Assembly: GCF_014197535.1 (NCBI RefSeq)
Contig: NZ_JACIFV010000013.1
Location: 1 to 64,000 of the forward strand
DNA: 64,000 nt
Direction: 5' to 3'
DNA from: Rhizobium aethiopicum
GTDB taxonomy: Bacteria; Pseudomonadota; Alphaproteobacteria; Rhizobiales; Rhizobiaceae
Below are positions 36,256 through 46,098 of this stretch, one piece after another; within the stretch, counting starts at the first letter, position 1; every line of letters begins with the position of its first letter. Under the pieces are notes generated by a model. The model had not been told where the DNA came from and searched no databases. It saw only the letters and a program-made list of their open reading frames with translations. Position numbers and translations under genes: made by a program.

Positions 36256-37023
36256 TTAGTTCCCCTTCAGAACTCCTGTGATACATTGCTCAAACTGATC
36301 TTTTTTATCGATGAAAGATCGGCACTCATGAATGGCATATGCTGCCGCCATTTCGGCATTGCGCCTGAAGCCGGGAACCTCCCCGGCACGATATGTTGCC
36401 GCAACCCCGCCGAAAGGTCCCTTTAGGCCGATCGACTGCAGCAGAACCGTGTAAAGGCAACCTACAGGATTGATATCGCGATCGACGATAACGTTGATAG
36501 CCGGATATCCTTTCCGGCGCTCATGGTAGCATTCCAACGTATCCGGCTTGCTTCGGAGCGTGTCTATGTCGTGCACTGCTATCTGGCCCAATTTTGCCAG
36601 CTTGAGCGCATCACGATCAACGAACACGTCAACTGCCTGGCTATTCGACCGCCGGTTCTGATCACCGAAAGGGGCATATGGCGTTCCAACTGAATATTCG
36701 ATCGATTGGCTGGCGTCGAAATTGATGTCGATTTCAGCGTAAGCACCAATCGCAGAAAACACTCGCAAAAACTCTATCTGCAAAGCTTGAATATCGCTTC
36801 TCCCCATACCCCTCGCATTGAGGGCGATATTCATTTCGATCGTTTTGTTGATGTCGAGGATCGGGGCTGTTGATTTTGAGACGGCAAATGAGACGATCTC
36901 TTCCAAAGACATCGATGAGCGAATCGATTGGAGCTTTTTTGAATCGATCGCAAGCGTTGGCGTTGCCGTCAGCGCTGCCGCTAGACCCATAACCACGCCC
37001 CATGGCGCTTTCTTGAATAGCAT
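36256..37023 (-). CDS. Exported protein of unknown function, paralogue A
   Basis: A 255-residue exported protein (signal peptide WGVVMGLAAALTATPTLA) with the same layout as paralogue B: LQSIRSSMSLEEIVSFAVSK, MNIALNARGMGRSDIQALQI, then VFVDRDALKLAKLGQIAVHD, a CYHERR segment, INVIVDRDINPVGCLYTVLL and AYAIHECRSFIDKKDQ. The start ATG at 37023 follows a GTG in frame. The two genes are tandem, separated by 45 bases, and clearly arose by duplication. Possibly DUF2927-like; function unknown. Confidence 0.8.
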   Translation of the reverse strand: MLFKKAPWGVVMGLAAALTATPTLAIDSKKLQSIRSSMSLEEIVSFAVSKSTAPILDINKTIEMNIALNARGMGRSDIQALQIEFLRVFSAIGAYAEIDINFDASQSIEYSVGTPYAPFGDQNRRSNSQAVDVFVDRDALKLAKLGQIAVHDIDTLRSKPDTLECYHERRKGYPAINVIVDRDINPVGCLYTVLLQSIGLKGPFGGVAATYRAGEVPGFRRNAEMAAAYAIHECRSFIDKKDQFEQCITGVLKGN

Positions 37024-37080
37024 AAGCGCCCCCACAAACGCTGCTTATCAACCGTTCGGCTGCTTCATTCGAACCGTCGA

Positions 37081-37551
37081 TCAAACGCCGGTTGAGCCGA
37101 ACCCGCCCGCGCCACGCGCCGTCTCGCTTGTCTCGGTGATCTCGGCAATTCGCGCTTGGGTGACCGGCGCGATGACCATCTGGCCGATGCGCATGCCGCG
37201 CTCGATGACGAAAGCGTCATCGCCGAGATTGGCGAGCAGCACCTTCACCTCGCCGCGATAGTCGCTGTCGACGGTGCCGGGCGAATTCAGGCAGGTGATG
37301 CCGTGTTTGAAGGCAAGGCCGGAGCGCGGCCGCACCTGCCCCTCGAAACCCTCGGGGATTTCGAAGATGAAGCCGGTCGGCACCAGCGCCCGCTTGCCCG
37401 GCAGCAGCGTCAGCGGTTCGCCGTCGGCAACAGCGGCGCGCAGGTCCATGCCGGCCGCTCCCTTGCTTTCATAGGCGGGCAAGTCGAGGCCTTCGCCATT
37501 GGCCAGGCGGATGAGGTTCAGTGTCGGGCTGAGGTCGTGATGAATGGTCAT
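37081..37551 (-). CDS. dut: dUTP diphosphatase
   Basis: A 156-residue trimeric dUTPase hydrolysing dUTP to dUMP and pyrophosphate. All five motifs are visible: AAGMDLRAA (1), [12 protein letters not shown] (2), [16 protein letters not shown] (3), RIGQMVIAP (4) and the C-terminal [10 protein letters not shown] (5). Normal length. Minus strand, upstream of the two exported paralogues and divergent from prfC. Confidence 0.97.
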   Translation of the reverse strand: MTIHHDLSPTLNLIRLANGEGLDLPAYESKGAAGMDLRAAVADGEPLTLLPGKRALVPTGFIFEIPEGFEGQVRPRSGLAFKHGITCLNSPGTVDSDYRGEVKVLLANLGDDAFVIERGMRIGQMVIAPVTQARIAEITETSETARGAGGFGSTGV

Positions 37552-37641
37552 GGCCCATTACTTTGCGCGTGCGCGGGTAAGGTCAATTGCATTGCCGGGC
37601 TTTAGTCGCTAGGTAAGCCGCAATTCCACAGGATTCACACT

Positions 37642-39225
37642 ATGGCCGAAAGCCTCGCCGAGGCGGTCTCCCGCCGCCGTACATTCGCTATTATCGCCCA
37701 CCCGGACGCGGGCAAGACGACGCTCACCGAAAAGCTGCTGCTGTTCGGCGGCGCCATCCAGCTTGCCGGCGAAGTCAAGGCGAAGAAGGATCGCATGCAG
37801 ACGCGCTCCGACTGGATGAAGATCGAACGCGAACGCGGCATCTCCGTCGTCACCTCGGTAATGACCTTCGAATATAACGATAATGTCTTCAACATCCTCG
37901 ACACGCCTGGCCACGAGGATTTCGCCGACGACACCTATCGTACGCTGACGGCCGTCGACGCTGCCGTCATGGTCATCGATGCCGCCAAGGGTATCGAGCC
38001 GCGCACGCTGAAGCTCTTCGAAGTCTGCCGCATGCGCGATATTCCGATCATCACCTTCATCAACAAGATGGATAGGGAAAGCCGCGATCCCTTCGAGATC
38101 CTCGACGAGGTCGAAGAGAAGCTGGCGCTGGATACCGCGCCGATCACCTGGCCGATCGGCCGCTCGAAAACCTTCTGCGGCTCCTATCATCTGGCGAACA
38201 GCACCGCCCGTGGTTCCGATACCGAAGTCGAGACCACGCCGGTCAACGGTCCGCGGGCAATCGCCGACAGGCTGCCGGAAAACGAACGGCAGGCCTTCAT
38301 CGACGAGACCGAGCTTGCCATCGAGGCATGCCGTCCCTTCGACCGCGATTCCTTCCTCGAAGGCCATATGACGCCCGTTTTCTTCGGCTCGGCGCTACGC
38401 AATTACGGCGTTCGCGACCTCATCAATGCGCTTGGCGAATTCGCGCCGCCGCCGCGCGACCAGGTCGCCGACACCAGGACCGTGCATGCGACCGACGACA
38501 AGATGACCGCCTTCGTCTTCAAGATCCAGGCCAACATGGACCCGAACCACCGCGACCGCATCGCCTTTGCCCGCATCTGCTCCGGCAAGCTCGAGCGCGG
38601 CATGAAGGCAAGGCTTGCCCGCACCGGCAAGCAGCTTGGCCTGACGGCGCCGCAATTCTTCTTCGCCTCGCAGCGCCAGCTCGCCGACACCGCCTATGCC
38701 GGCGACGTCGTCGGCATTCCCAATCATGGGACGCTCCGCATCGGCGATACGCTGACCGAAGGCGAAGCCCTGGTCTTCCAGGGCGTGCCGAACTTCTCGC
38801 CGGAAATTCTGCGCCGCGTGCGTCTCGAAGATGCGATGAAGGCGAAGAAGCTCAAGGAAGCGCTGCAGCAGATGGCCGAGGAAGGCGTCGTCCAGCTGTT
38901 CTCGCCGGAGGACGGCTCGCCGGCGATCGTCGGCGTCGTCGGCGCCCTGCAGCTCGACGTCCTGAAGGAGCGGCTGATGGCCGAATACGGCCTGCCGGTC
39001 TCCTTCGAAACATCGCGTTTCTCCGTCTGCCGCTGGATCTCGGCCGACCAGCCGACCGATCTGGAAAAGTTCCTCACCGTCAAGCGCGGCGATATCGCCC
39101 GCGATCTCGACGGCGATCCGGTTTTCCTCGCTCAGGACGCCTTCTCGCTGCGTTACGAGGCGGAGCGCTACCCGGCGATCAAGATGGTCGCTATCAAGGA
39201 ATATCACGCCGCCAAGGCGGCGTGA
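37642..39225 (+). CDS. prfC: Peptide chain release factor 3
   Basis: A 527-residue translational GTPase that removes RF1/RF2 from the ribosome after termination. G1 AHPDAGKTTLTEKLL, G3 DTPGHEDF and G4 NKMDRE are intact, followed by domain II and the C-terminal segment GVVGALQLDVLKERL. Full length and close to the E. coli size (529). Convergent with the type I secretion operon, 30 bases from the HlyD stop. Confidence 0.97.
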   Translation: MAESLAEAVSRRRTFAIIAHPDAGKTTLTEKLLLFGGAIQLAGEVKAKKDRMQTRSDWMKIERERGISVVTSVMTFEYNDNVFNILDTPGHEDFADDTYRTLTAVDAAVMVIDAAKGIEPRTLKLFEVCRMRDIPIITFINKMDRESRDPFEILDEVEEKLALDTAPITWPIGRSKTFCGSYHLANSTARGSDTEVETTPVNGPRAIADRLPENERQAFIDETELAIEACRPFDRDSFLEGHMTPVFFGSALRNYGVRDLINALGEFAPPPRDQVADTRTVHATDDKMTAFVFKIQANMDPNHRDRIAFARICSGKLERGMKARLARTGKQLGLTAPQFFFASQRQLADTAYAGDVVGIPNHGTLRIGDTLTEGEALVFQGVPNFSPEILRRVRLEDAMKAKKLKEALQQMAEEGVVQLFSPEDGSPAIVGVVGALQLDVLKERLMAEYGLPVSFETSRFSVCRWISADQPTDLEKFLTVKRGDIARDLDGDPVFLAQDAFSLRYEAERYPAIKMVAIKEYHAAKAA

Positions 39226-39255
39226 TCGGGAGTCTTGGAAGCGTGGGCGCTGCGG

Positions 39256-40593
39256 CTATTTTTCCCGCATCGCCCGGCGGAAGTTCTGTGTGATCGGCTC
39301 GGCGAGGTAAGAAAGCACGGTGCGGGCACCCGTCCGGATCATCGTCTCGCTCGACATGCCGGGCAGCAGCTTGCGGCCCTCCAGCTTGGCAAGCTCGCTC
39401 TGGTCGATCACAACGGTCGCGGCGAAATAAGGCGTGCCGCTGCGTTCCTCCACCATCCTGTCGGCCGATACGATCTCCACCACACCGTCGAGCGGCGGCA
39501 GGTTGTAGCGGGCAAAGGCCGGGAAACTGACGCGCGCCGGCTGTCCGGGTGCGATCGTCTCGACGTCCTCAGGTCTGACCATGGCCTCGATGACGAGCTG
39601 CTGTCCCATCGGTACGATCGTCATCAGGGTCTCGCCGGGTTTCACCACGCCCCCGGTCGTATGGACCTTCAGGTCCATGATGATGCCGTCAACCGGCGCG
39701 ACGATGTTGGTGCGGGCGAGCACGTCTTTGGCGGACCGTTCCTCCTGCCTGAGGTCGAACAGTTCCGCCTCGACCTTGCTCAGCTCCTCGACGGCCTGGT
39801 TCAGCTGCAAGGTATTGAGGTTGACGATCTGCATGTCGATCTCGGCCATGGCGCTCCTGGCGCGAGCGATGGCTGCGACATTGGTCGCCCGCTCCCCTTC
39901 GACTTCCCGCTTTTGCCGTCTGAGCAGCAGCCAACGCTCGCGGGTGACCAGGCCGCGCTTGACGAGGCTCTCAAGATCTCTGGTTTCGCCCTCGAACACC
40001 TCGATCTGCTTGTCCTCGGTAACGATGAGTTCCTGCAGTCCCGTTATCTCTTCCTCGGTCTGGCGGCGGCGCTGGCTGAGAATCTCTCGCTCGTCCTTCA
40101 GATTGTGGTGCTTGGCCGAAAACACGTCACGTTGGGCGGCCACCGCGTCCCTTGCCGATTTGGTGGGGTTTGCAAGCAGCGCCGGATCGAACTCGATCTC
40201 GGCTTTGCCGTCACGCTCGGCCCTCAGGCGAGCGGCCAGCGCCTCGCGCGTTGCGATCCGGTTCTGGACCAGATCAAGCCTTGCCCTCGCCTGCGTGTCA
40301 TCGAGTTGGAGGAGGACCTTGCCGGCCCTGACGATGTCGCCGTTGGCGGCGGTCAATCCTGCAATGATCCCACCCTCGAGGTGCTGGATGAGCTTGCGGT
40401 CACCGGCGACCTTGACAAGGCCGGGCGCCACTGCGGCGCTGTCGAGCGGTGCCAGCGTCGCCCAGCCTCCGGCCATGCCGAAGAACAGGAACATGATTGC
40501 AAAGCCGGTGAAAGTTAGGCCCGTGAGACGCAGCGGGACCGGTGCCGGGGGCGGCGAAACGGGTAACGGAACGACCTTCATCTCTTTTTTCAT
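39256..40593 (-). CDS. HlyD-family type I secretion periplasmic adaptor
   Basis: A 445-residue membrane fusion protein linking the inner-membrane ABC exporter to an outer-membrane TolC-like channel. A proline-rich start is followed by one membrane segment (GFAIMFLFFGMAGGWA), then the barrel hybrid, long coiled-coil region (about residues 100-270) and C-terminal barrel (PGETLMTIVPMGQQLVIEAM, then ARVSFPAFARYNLPPLDGVV). It belongs to the PrtE/HlyD type. Third gene of the operon, 18 bases after the ABC gene. No TolC gene is seen nearby. Confidence 0.94.
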   Translation of the reverse strand: MKKEMKVVPLPVSPPPAPVPLRLTGLTFTGFAIMFLFFGMAGGWATLAPLDSAAVAPGLVKVAGDRKLIQHLEGGIIAGLTAANGDIVRAGKVLLQLDDTQARARLDLVQNRIATREALAARLRAERDGKAEIEFDPALLANPTKSARDAVAAQRDVFSAKHHNLKDEREILSQRRRQTEEEITGLQELIVTEDKQIEVFEGETRDLESLVKRGLVTRERWLLLRRQKREVEGERATNVAAIARARSAMAEIDMQIVNLNTLQLNQAVEELSKVEAELFDLRQEERSAKDVLARTNIVAPVDGIIMDLKVHTTGGVVKPGETLMTIVPMGQQLVIEAMVRPEDVETIAPGQPARVSFPAFARYNLPPLDGVVEIVSADRMVEERSGTPYFAATVVIDQSELAKLEGRKLLPGMSSETMIRTGARTVLSYLAEPITQNFRRAMREK

Positions 40594-40611
40594 GGCGGTT
40601 TCGTTCCGTTG

Positions 40612-42342
40612 CTACTTCGCCACGATCGTCGGCATTTGAGTGACCTTGCGCACGCGAGCGGCGAGCTCATTGAAGACATAGTCGCGTGGACCGAAGAGAT
40701 CCTGCTGGCCGCGATTGAGGACAAGGATCTTGTCGACCGTCTCCATGATGTTCGGTCGATGGGCGATCAGGATGACGGTCGTGCCCGCCGCCTTGATCGT
40801 GCCGAGCGCTGATATCAATGCCTCCTCACCGTCGCGGTCGAGGTTGGAATTGGGTTCGTCCAGGATAACGAGTGCCGGATCGCCGTAAAGCGCCCGCGCC
40901 AAGCCGATGCGCTGGCGCTGTCCGCCGGACAGGACCGCGCCGGCTTCGCCGATCTCGGTGAGGTAACCTTTCGGCAGTCCTTTGATCAGTTCGTGAACGC
41001 CGGCCAGCTGCGCGGCCTTGACCACCTTGTCGAAGATCACCGGGCTGAGCTTGGCGAAGCGGCAGATATTTTCGGAGACGGTCCCGGCGAAGAGTTCGAT
41101 ATCCTGGGGCAAGTAACCGACATGATGGCCACGGTCCTCCGCCGCCCATTGGGCGACATCCATGCCGTCAAGCAGCGCCCGCCCGCCGGAAGGGCGCCAG
41201 GCGCCGGCCAAGATTCGCGCCAGGCTCGTCTTGCCGGCCGCGCTCTGACCGATCAGGGCCATGGATTCACCCGGCTCGAGATGGAAGCTGATCCCTTTCA
41301 GGATATGTTCGCCGCCCTGTCGGGCAAGCACGATATTGTCGGCCTCAAACTTCCCGGTCGGCCGCGGCAGCGCCAGAACCGGTGTTGCCTCGGGGTGCTG
41401 GCCTGCAACGGCGGTGAGGCGCCGGTAAGCGGCCCGCGCGCCGACCGTCGCCTTCCATGTGCCGATCGCCTGTTCGACCGGCGACAAGGCACGACCCATC
41501 AGGATCGAGGCGGCGACCATGATGCCGGGGGAGGCTTCGTTGCGAAGAACGAGATAGGCTCCAAGCCCCAATATGCCCATTTGCAGGGCCAGCCGGTGAC
41601 AGCGGGCGATGGCGGCAATGATACCGCCGCGGTTGGCGGCAACGACCTGGCCTTTGTTGGCTTCGTCCTGCTGCAGCTTCCAGCCTTCCAGCAGGGGCTT
41701 CAACATGCCCATTGCTTGAACCACCTCGGCGTTGCGGATCGCCGCCTCGGCCTGGACATAGGCGCGCGACTGCGCGCCCGCAGCCTCGGTCAAGGGCTTG
41801 CGTGTCAGCCATTCGTTAAGCAGGGCCAACACGAAAAGCACTCCGCCGCCGCAGAGCGCCAGCCAGCCCAGCCAGGGGTGCATGAAGAAAATGGCGGCGA
41901 AAAACAGCGGTGCCCAAGGCGCGTCGAGGATCGGGAAGATGCTGGGGCTCGTGAAAAAATTCCGTACCTGGTCGAGGTCACGCAGCGGACGGGCGTTGGC
42001 CTGGCCGGGCGCCGAGGCGGCATATTCCACCGATGCGGTCAGCAGCACCGGCGCCAGGCGTGCGTTCATCCAGGATCCGACGGTTGCCAGAAGGCGCCCG
42101 CGCACCACCTCCAGCCCCGCCATCGTCACCAGTGCGCCGGCTGCCATGAGCGATAGCATCGCCAATGTCTCCAGGCTGTGGCTGGACAGCACGCGGTGGT
42201 AGACCTGGAGCATGTAAAACGCTCCCGTCAGCATCAGCACGTTGATGCCCCCGCTGAACCAGAGAAGCGGCCGGATGGCGCGTCTGGCTTCCTTCATCAC
42301 CACCTGCAGGGCAGCGGGCTGTTGCTTTGTTTTCATCATCAT
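40612..42342 (-). CDS. Type I secretion ABC exporter (PrtD/HlyB-like)
   Basis: A 576-residue fused permease-ATPase. The N-terminal half has six membrane segments (LLWFSGGINVLMLTGAFYML, and others). The ATPase has Walker A LIGQSAAGKTSLARIL, the signature LSGGQRQRIGLARAL and Walker B LVILDEPNSNLD. No N-terminal C39 peptidase domain is present, as in PrtD-type exporters of non-processed substrates. Three consecutive ATGs (42342, 42339, 42336) are possible starts. Second gene of the operon, 77 bases after the substrate gene with a hairpin in between. Confidence 0.94.
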   Translation of the reverse strand: MMMKTKQQPAALQVVMKEARRAIRPLLWFSGGINVLMLTGAFYMLQVYHRVLSSHSLETLAMLSLMAAGALVTMAGLEVVRGRLLATVGSWMNARLAPVLLTASVEYAASAPGQANARPLRDLDQVRNFFTSPSIFPILDAPWAPLFFAAIFFMHPWLGWLALCGGGVLFVLALLNEWLTRKPLTEAAGAQSRAYVQAEAAIRNAEVVQAMGMLKPLLEGWKLQQDEANKGQVVAANRGGIIAAIARCHRLALQMGILGLGAYLVLRNEASPGIMVAASILMGRALSPVEQAIGTWKATVGARAAYRRLTAVAGQHPEATPVLALPRPTGKFEADNIVLARQGGEHILKGISFHLEPGESMALIGQSAAGKTSLARILAGAWRPSGGRALLDGMDVAQWAAEDRGHHVGYLPQDIELFAGTVSENICRFAKLSPVIFDKVVKAAQLAGVHELIKGLPKGYLTEIGEAGAVLSGGQRQRIGLARALYGDPALVILDEPNSNLDRDGEEALISALGTIKAAGTTVILIAHRPNIMETVDKILVLNRGQQDLFGPRDYVFNELAARVRKVTQMPTIVAK

Positions 42343-42384
42343 GTCTCTGGCGTACGAGATTGCATGCGAATGCAAAGACAGTGA

Positions 42385-42406
42385 GGGGGCAGCCTTGGCT
42401 GCCCCC
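42385..42406 (-). terminator. Intercistronic hairpin between substrate and ABC exporter genes
   Basis: GGGGGCAGCC (42385-42394), TT, GGCTGCCCCC (42397-42406): a perfect 10-pair dyad (realistically 8 pairs with a 6-base loop), 14 bases past the substrate stop. No T tract follows on the minus strand, so partial termination or mRNA 3'-end stabilisation is more likely than full termination. This is a common way to produce more substrate than exporter. Confidence 0.65.
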
Positions 42407-42419
42407 GTCTCTTCAGTTA

Positions 42420-45400
42420 TCAGGCGACGTCGACAAGGATGTGCTGCATCGCTGTCTGATCGCCATCGGCGTCCACCACATTGAAGGCGAAGTCGAGATT
42501 GGCATCCGGCGTCTGGGTCACGGTCGAGGTAAAGCCGATATCGGTGATCTTCAGCACGTCGTTATCGGTGGTGTCGAAGTTCACCAGATTGGCGGTCGCG
42601 TTGCTGCCGCCATTGGCGCCGGTCGCCCTGATGAGGTCGATCGCAGTAGCATCGCCGGTGATCCCGTTGCCCGACTGCATGATTTGCACGCCTTGCAGTA
42701 CGTAGGTCTCGCCAGCGGCGTTGTAGTCGTTCTGCTCGACGATCACGAGGCCGTCATTATTGTCGAGCGTGAACTCGCTGCTGTAGGGCGCCGGAACCTG
42801 GCCGGCCTTGTAGATGTCGGCGTTCGACACATACATGGCCCGGGTGATCGCGGAGCCGTTCCCATCGATCAGGTCGAGGATCAGCATCAGGTCTTCGCTG
42901 TTGCCGATGCCGTCGAACTTGATCGCCATCGCGCCGGCGGTCGCCGTTGGGGTGAGGGCCTCGTTGACAATGCCGACATCGCTGTTGAAGAACCGCAAGG
43001 TGAGCAGTTCGTCTTTCTGGATCGTGTCGCCGGCAACACCGTTGGTGCTCTGTGTTGCAGACACCCAGGTTTCGTTGTTGTTGCTGACCATCTCGTGACC
43101 GCCGACGGTGAAGGTGGAGTCATTGGATGACCCCTCGCCATCGGTGGTCAAGCGGAACGGGTTGGCTTTGTTGATCAGATTGCCGGTGAACTGCACGTAG
43201 AAGTCTTCATCAGCCGGCGTGCCATTGACATCCGCCTGCAGTTTTTCCACCACGATCTGCGGGTGGCCGGTATTGCTCGTCGGCTGCTTGGATAAGAGCT
43301 CGCTGGTGTGAAGAACGTCGAAGCTGAAGCCTTCGAGCGGGTCCGTCAGATTGATGGTATAGGTGTCGGCCACCTTGTCGAAGACGAGGGTGCCGCCCGC
43401 CGTTCCGACCTGGCTGCCGGCCGCCGGATCCTTGTCATAGGTGAAGGTGAAGTTGAACGTCGCGGAGGTCAGGCTCTCCGAGGCGAGCGTCACATTCGAA
43501 CTGAGGAGGCTGCCGCCGCCGCCGCCGGTGATCGTGCCGGTCAGCCCGATCTGGACGCCGTTCGTCACGAGATCCTGGTCGACGAAGTCGGAGCCGCTGG
43601 CATAGAATGCGGCCGGATGAATGTCCGCGCCAATATTGTAGCCGAAGTTGCCGCTGGCCGATGCGTTGAGCACATTGGCGAGGGTTTCATGCTCGATAGC
43701 CAAGGTTGCGGGGTTTCCGTCGAACGGCTTGGTGATTGTCGGCCCGTCATCCTCGAAGTTGAGGTCCTGGCCGATATTGCGGGTGGAGGTTGCCTGATCG
43801 CCATCCCCGTCGGTGATGGTTGCGGTCAGGGTGATGAGGTCGGCGGCCGCCAGGGTCCGACTGTCATCCGGGTTGCTGGCATCGGCGTGGATGATTGCCC
43901 GTTGCTGATCAAGGGTGAGAAGGTTGGCGGCGCTGACGCTGACGGTGAAGACGACCGGACCGCCAGCTCCGGCGCGGCCGACCACGCTGCCGTTTTCGAG
44001 GAAGAGCAGGACGGACTGGCCGGTTTCGGTATCGGTAAGACCGCTGACATTGTTGTTCGGGTTGATGCCGAGCGCATAGGTGATTCCGTTGCCAACGCCA
44101 TCGGCCCCGGGGAAGGCGACGAAGGCGGGCCCGAAAGCGCTGACATTGGTCGTCAGGTCGGTCTCGTCGACCGTCAGTGGAGACCCGCCGCCTTTTATCC
44201 CGATTATCGGTCCGTCATCCTCGAAGTTGAGGTTCTGGCCGATATTGTGGGTGGCTGCGGCGTGATCGCCGTCGCCGTCGGTGATGGTGGCGGTCAGAGT
44301 GACGAGGTTGGCGGCCGCCAGGGTTCGGCTATCGTCCGGGTCGCTGGCATTGGCATGGACGATTGCCCGCTGCTGGTCGAGGCTGACGACGCCGGCAGTG
44401 CTGACGCTGACGGTGAAGACGACCGGACCCGCGGCTGATCCGGCGCGCCCGACCACACTGCCGCCCTCGAGGAAGAGCAGCACGGATTGGCCGGTTGCGG
44501 TATCGGTGAGGCCGCTGACATTGTTGCCCTGATTGATGCCGAGCGCATAAGTGATGGCAGTGGCGGCGCCGCCATCGGCGCCGGCATTGGAGGTGAAGAA
44601 GGTTGAGAAGTCGGCGCTGGCATTGGTGGTCAGGTTGGTCTCGTCGACTATCAGTTGCGGCGGGGTGCCGGTTGCCGTAATCGTCGGTCCGTCGTCGTCG
44701 AAATTGATGAAGGAGCCAACTTCTTCGTTATAGGCGTTACTGACGTCGCCGCTGAAATGCACTTCCTTGACATCGAAATAGTCATGCCCGGCGTCGATAT
44801 TCTTGATGGTGAAACGGTCGAAGGTTCCGCCAGCCCCGCCGGCGGTGGCGAAGTCGACCGTCACGCCCTCGCCGACATTGCGAAGGATCAGCCCGGTTCC
44901 TGAGAGATCGACCGTAATGCCGAGTGCTGCTGCTGTCGTTGCCACACCGTTCAGCTTGAAAGTTACGCCGGTGATATTGATCTCGGTATCATTGTCGTCA
45001 GTGGGGAACGAAGAGCCCTCAATGTTGTCGTTATTATTATAGGCATGGATCTCCATGTCGGCGACGCTGCTGGTCGGCGTCGACTGCGAGACCGAGAAAC
45101 CGGCGCTGGAGACGTTCTCGATGTGCGAGCCATAGTCGGGCGCAGTCGGCGTGTCGGTAAAGCTTTTCCCCGCACTCTGGATGCCGCCGGTGATCAGGTC
45201 GATCTGGAGTTCACGGCCCTCGCGCACGTCTTGAGAGGCGACGCCCAGGCCTTGGGTGCTGACATTGACTTCCGCCTGCACGCCATTGTCGTGCGCCGTC
45301 ACCAGGATCTTCTGCGGGCTGGCGGCGTCGGCGTCGAGAATATACCAGTTGTTATGTCCTGAAGGGGCGTCGCCAAGCTGGCTGAAATTCACCACCGTGG

Positions 45401-45941
45401 TTCCGGTGACCGAGGCGAACACCTTGTTGGCCAGATCAATGCGGTCGTCGGCGTTGTTCACATCGGGATGGAGCAACGGCACGTATTGGACGGTATAGAG
45501 GTCGGCATTGGTGGCGCTGGTGCTGAGGAGCGCCAGCGAAAAGGCGAGCGGCCCCCCGGCGGCCGGCGCGGTGAGCGGGTCGGACGTGCCGATGACGCCG
45601 ATCACGACGTTTGCATGCATCGCATCTTGGAACAGCCAAACGTATTTGCCGTCGACGGTGCGAATGTTGCTGTTGACGCCGACCGTGGTGGAGTACGGGG
45701 TCCCGGAGGCGTTCTGCGTGAGAACCACCGATGTGATGGTTTCCCCGGCGCTCGCCGAGGCCACGACGAAATTGCTCTGGTAGGCGACCTCCGGCGAGGT
45801 CAGCCCACCGGCAGCGTCGCGGCTCAATAGATATTGCACCGTCGCATTGTTGTGCGGCGCAATCGCCGGATTGACGTCGTCGTCCTGCAAACCAGTGGTT
45901 TCGTCGATGATGAGATCTTGAGTTGTGATATCGAGTGCCAT
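42420..45941 (-). CDS. Large type I-secreted protein with DUF5801-like repeats
   Basis: A 1173-residue acidic protein with no N-terminal signal peptide, as expected for a type I substrate. Two near-identical repeats of about 155 residues occupy roughly residues 415-730; each runs from a VDET[ND]LTTN start, through YALGIN...NNVSGLTDT.TGQSVLLFLE, to ATITDGDGD and NFEDDGP. This is the DUF5801/T1SS-143 pattern seen in large adhesins. Further DDGP linkers mark weaker repeats. No GGxGxDxLx RTX nonapeptides are visible. The C terminus (DNDVLKITDIGF, then FNVVDADGDQTAMQHILVD) is typical of VCA0849-type C-terminal secretion signals. First gene of the operon; probably a surface or extracellular protein. 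Start ATG 45941 has GAGGGAGAAG upstream. Confidence 0.9.
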   Translation of the reverse strand: MALDITTQDLIIDETTGLQDDDVNPAIAPHNNATVQYLLSRDAAGGLTSPEVAYQSNFVVASASAGETITSVVLTQNASGTPYSTTVGVNSNIRTVDGKYVWLFQDAMHANVVIGVIGTSDPLTAPAAGGPLAFSLALLSTSATNADLYTVQYVPLLHPDVNNADDRIDLANKVFASVTGTTVVNFSQLGDAPSGHNNWYILDADAASPQKILVTAHDNGVQAEVNVSTQGLGVASQDVREGRELQIDLITGGIQSAGKSFTDTPTAPDYGSHIENVSSAGFSVSQSTPTSSVADMEIHAYNNNDNIEGSSFPTDDNDTEINITGVTFKLNGVATTAAALGITVDLSGTGLILRNVGEGVTVDFATAGGAGGTFDRFTIKNIDAGHDYFDVKEVHFSGDVSNAYNEEVGSFINFDDDGPTITATGTPPQLIVDETNLTTNASADFSTFFTSNAGADGGAATAITYALGINQGNNVSGLTDTATGQSVLLFLEGGSVVGRAGSAAGPVVFTVSVSTAGVVSLDQQRAIVHANASDPDDSRTLAAANLVTLTATITDGDGDHAAATHNIGQNLNFEDDGPIIGIKGGGSPLTVDETDLTTNVSAFGPAFVAFPGADGVGNGITYALGINPNNNVSGLTDTETGQSVLLFLENGSVVGRAGAGGPVVFTVSVSAANLLTLDQQRAIIHADASNPDDSRTLAAADLITLTATITDGDGDQATSTRNIGQDLNFEDDGPTITKPFDGNPATLAIEHETLANVLNASASGNFGYNIGADIHPAAFYASGSDFVDQDLVTNGVQIGLTGTITGGGGGSLLSSNVTLASESLTSATFNFTFTYDKDPAAGSQVGTAGGTLVFDKVADTYTINLTDPLEGFSFDVLHTSELLSKQPTSNTGHPQIVVEKLQADVNGTPADEDFYVQFTGNLINKANPFRLTTDGEGSSNDSTFTVGGHEMVSNNNETWVSATQSTNGVAGDTIQKDELLTLRFFNSDVGIVNEALTPTATAGAMAIKFDGIGNSEDLMLILDLIDGNGSAITRAMYVSNADIYKAGQVPAPYSSEFTLDNNDGLVIVEQNDYNAAGETYVLQGVQIMQSGNGITGDATAIDLIRATGANGGSNATANLVNFDTTDNDVLKITDIGFTSTVTQTPDANLDFAFNVVDADGDQTAMQHILVDVA
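43760..44705. repeat. Two tandem coding repeats of about 470 bases
   Basis: Within the secreted protein gene, the segments at about 44230-44705 and 43760-44225 encode the two DUF5801-like units and are also very similar at nucleotide level (shared stretches such as GGTGATGGT.GCGGTCA and the DDGP boundary). They are likely to be a recent internal duplication and a hot spot for slippage or assembly collapse. Confidence 0.7.
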
Positions 45942-46034
45942 GGAGCTTCTCCCTCGGCTAGCTCGCAGAGGGTCACAGAGCCCGTATGCCGAACTGCATC
46001 CCGGGGCCCACCCTCTTGCGTATTGAACCTAGAG

Positions 46035-46068
46035 CTCTCGATCGACTGCGATTGTGGTCGATCGAGAG
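46035..46068 (-). promoter_or_regulatory. Perfect 12-bp hairpin in the leader of the secretion operon
   Basis: CTCTCGATCGAC (46035-46046) and GTCGATCGAGAG (46057-46068) form a perfect 12-pair stem with a 10-base loop, 94 bases upstream of the substrate start. It could be a 5'-UTR structural control element or a protein-binding dyad. Confidence 0.6.
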
Positions 46069-46098
46069 GACTAGTCCACTCACAGTTGGAGGGTATTA

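Noticed and set aside
43760..44705. CRISPR-like or satellite repeat
   Set aside because: The repeats are two coding units of about 470 bases in the secreted protein gene, not short spaced repeats.
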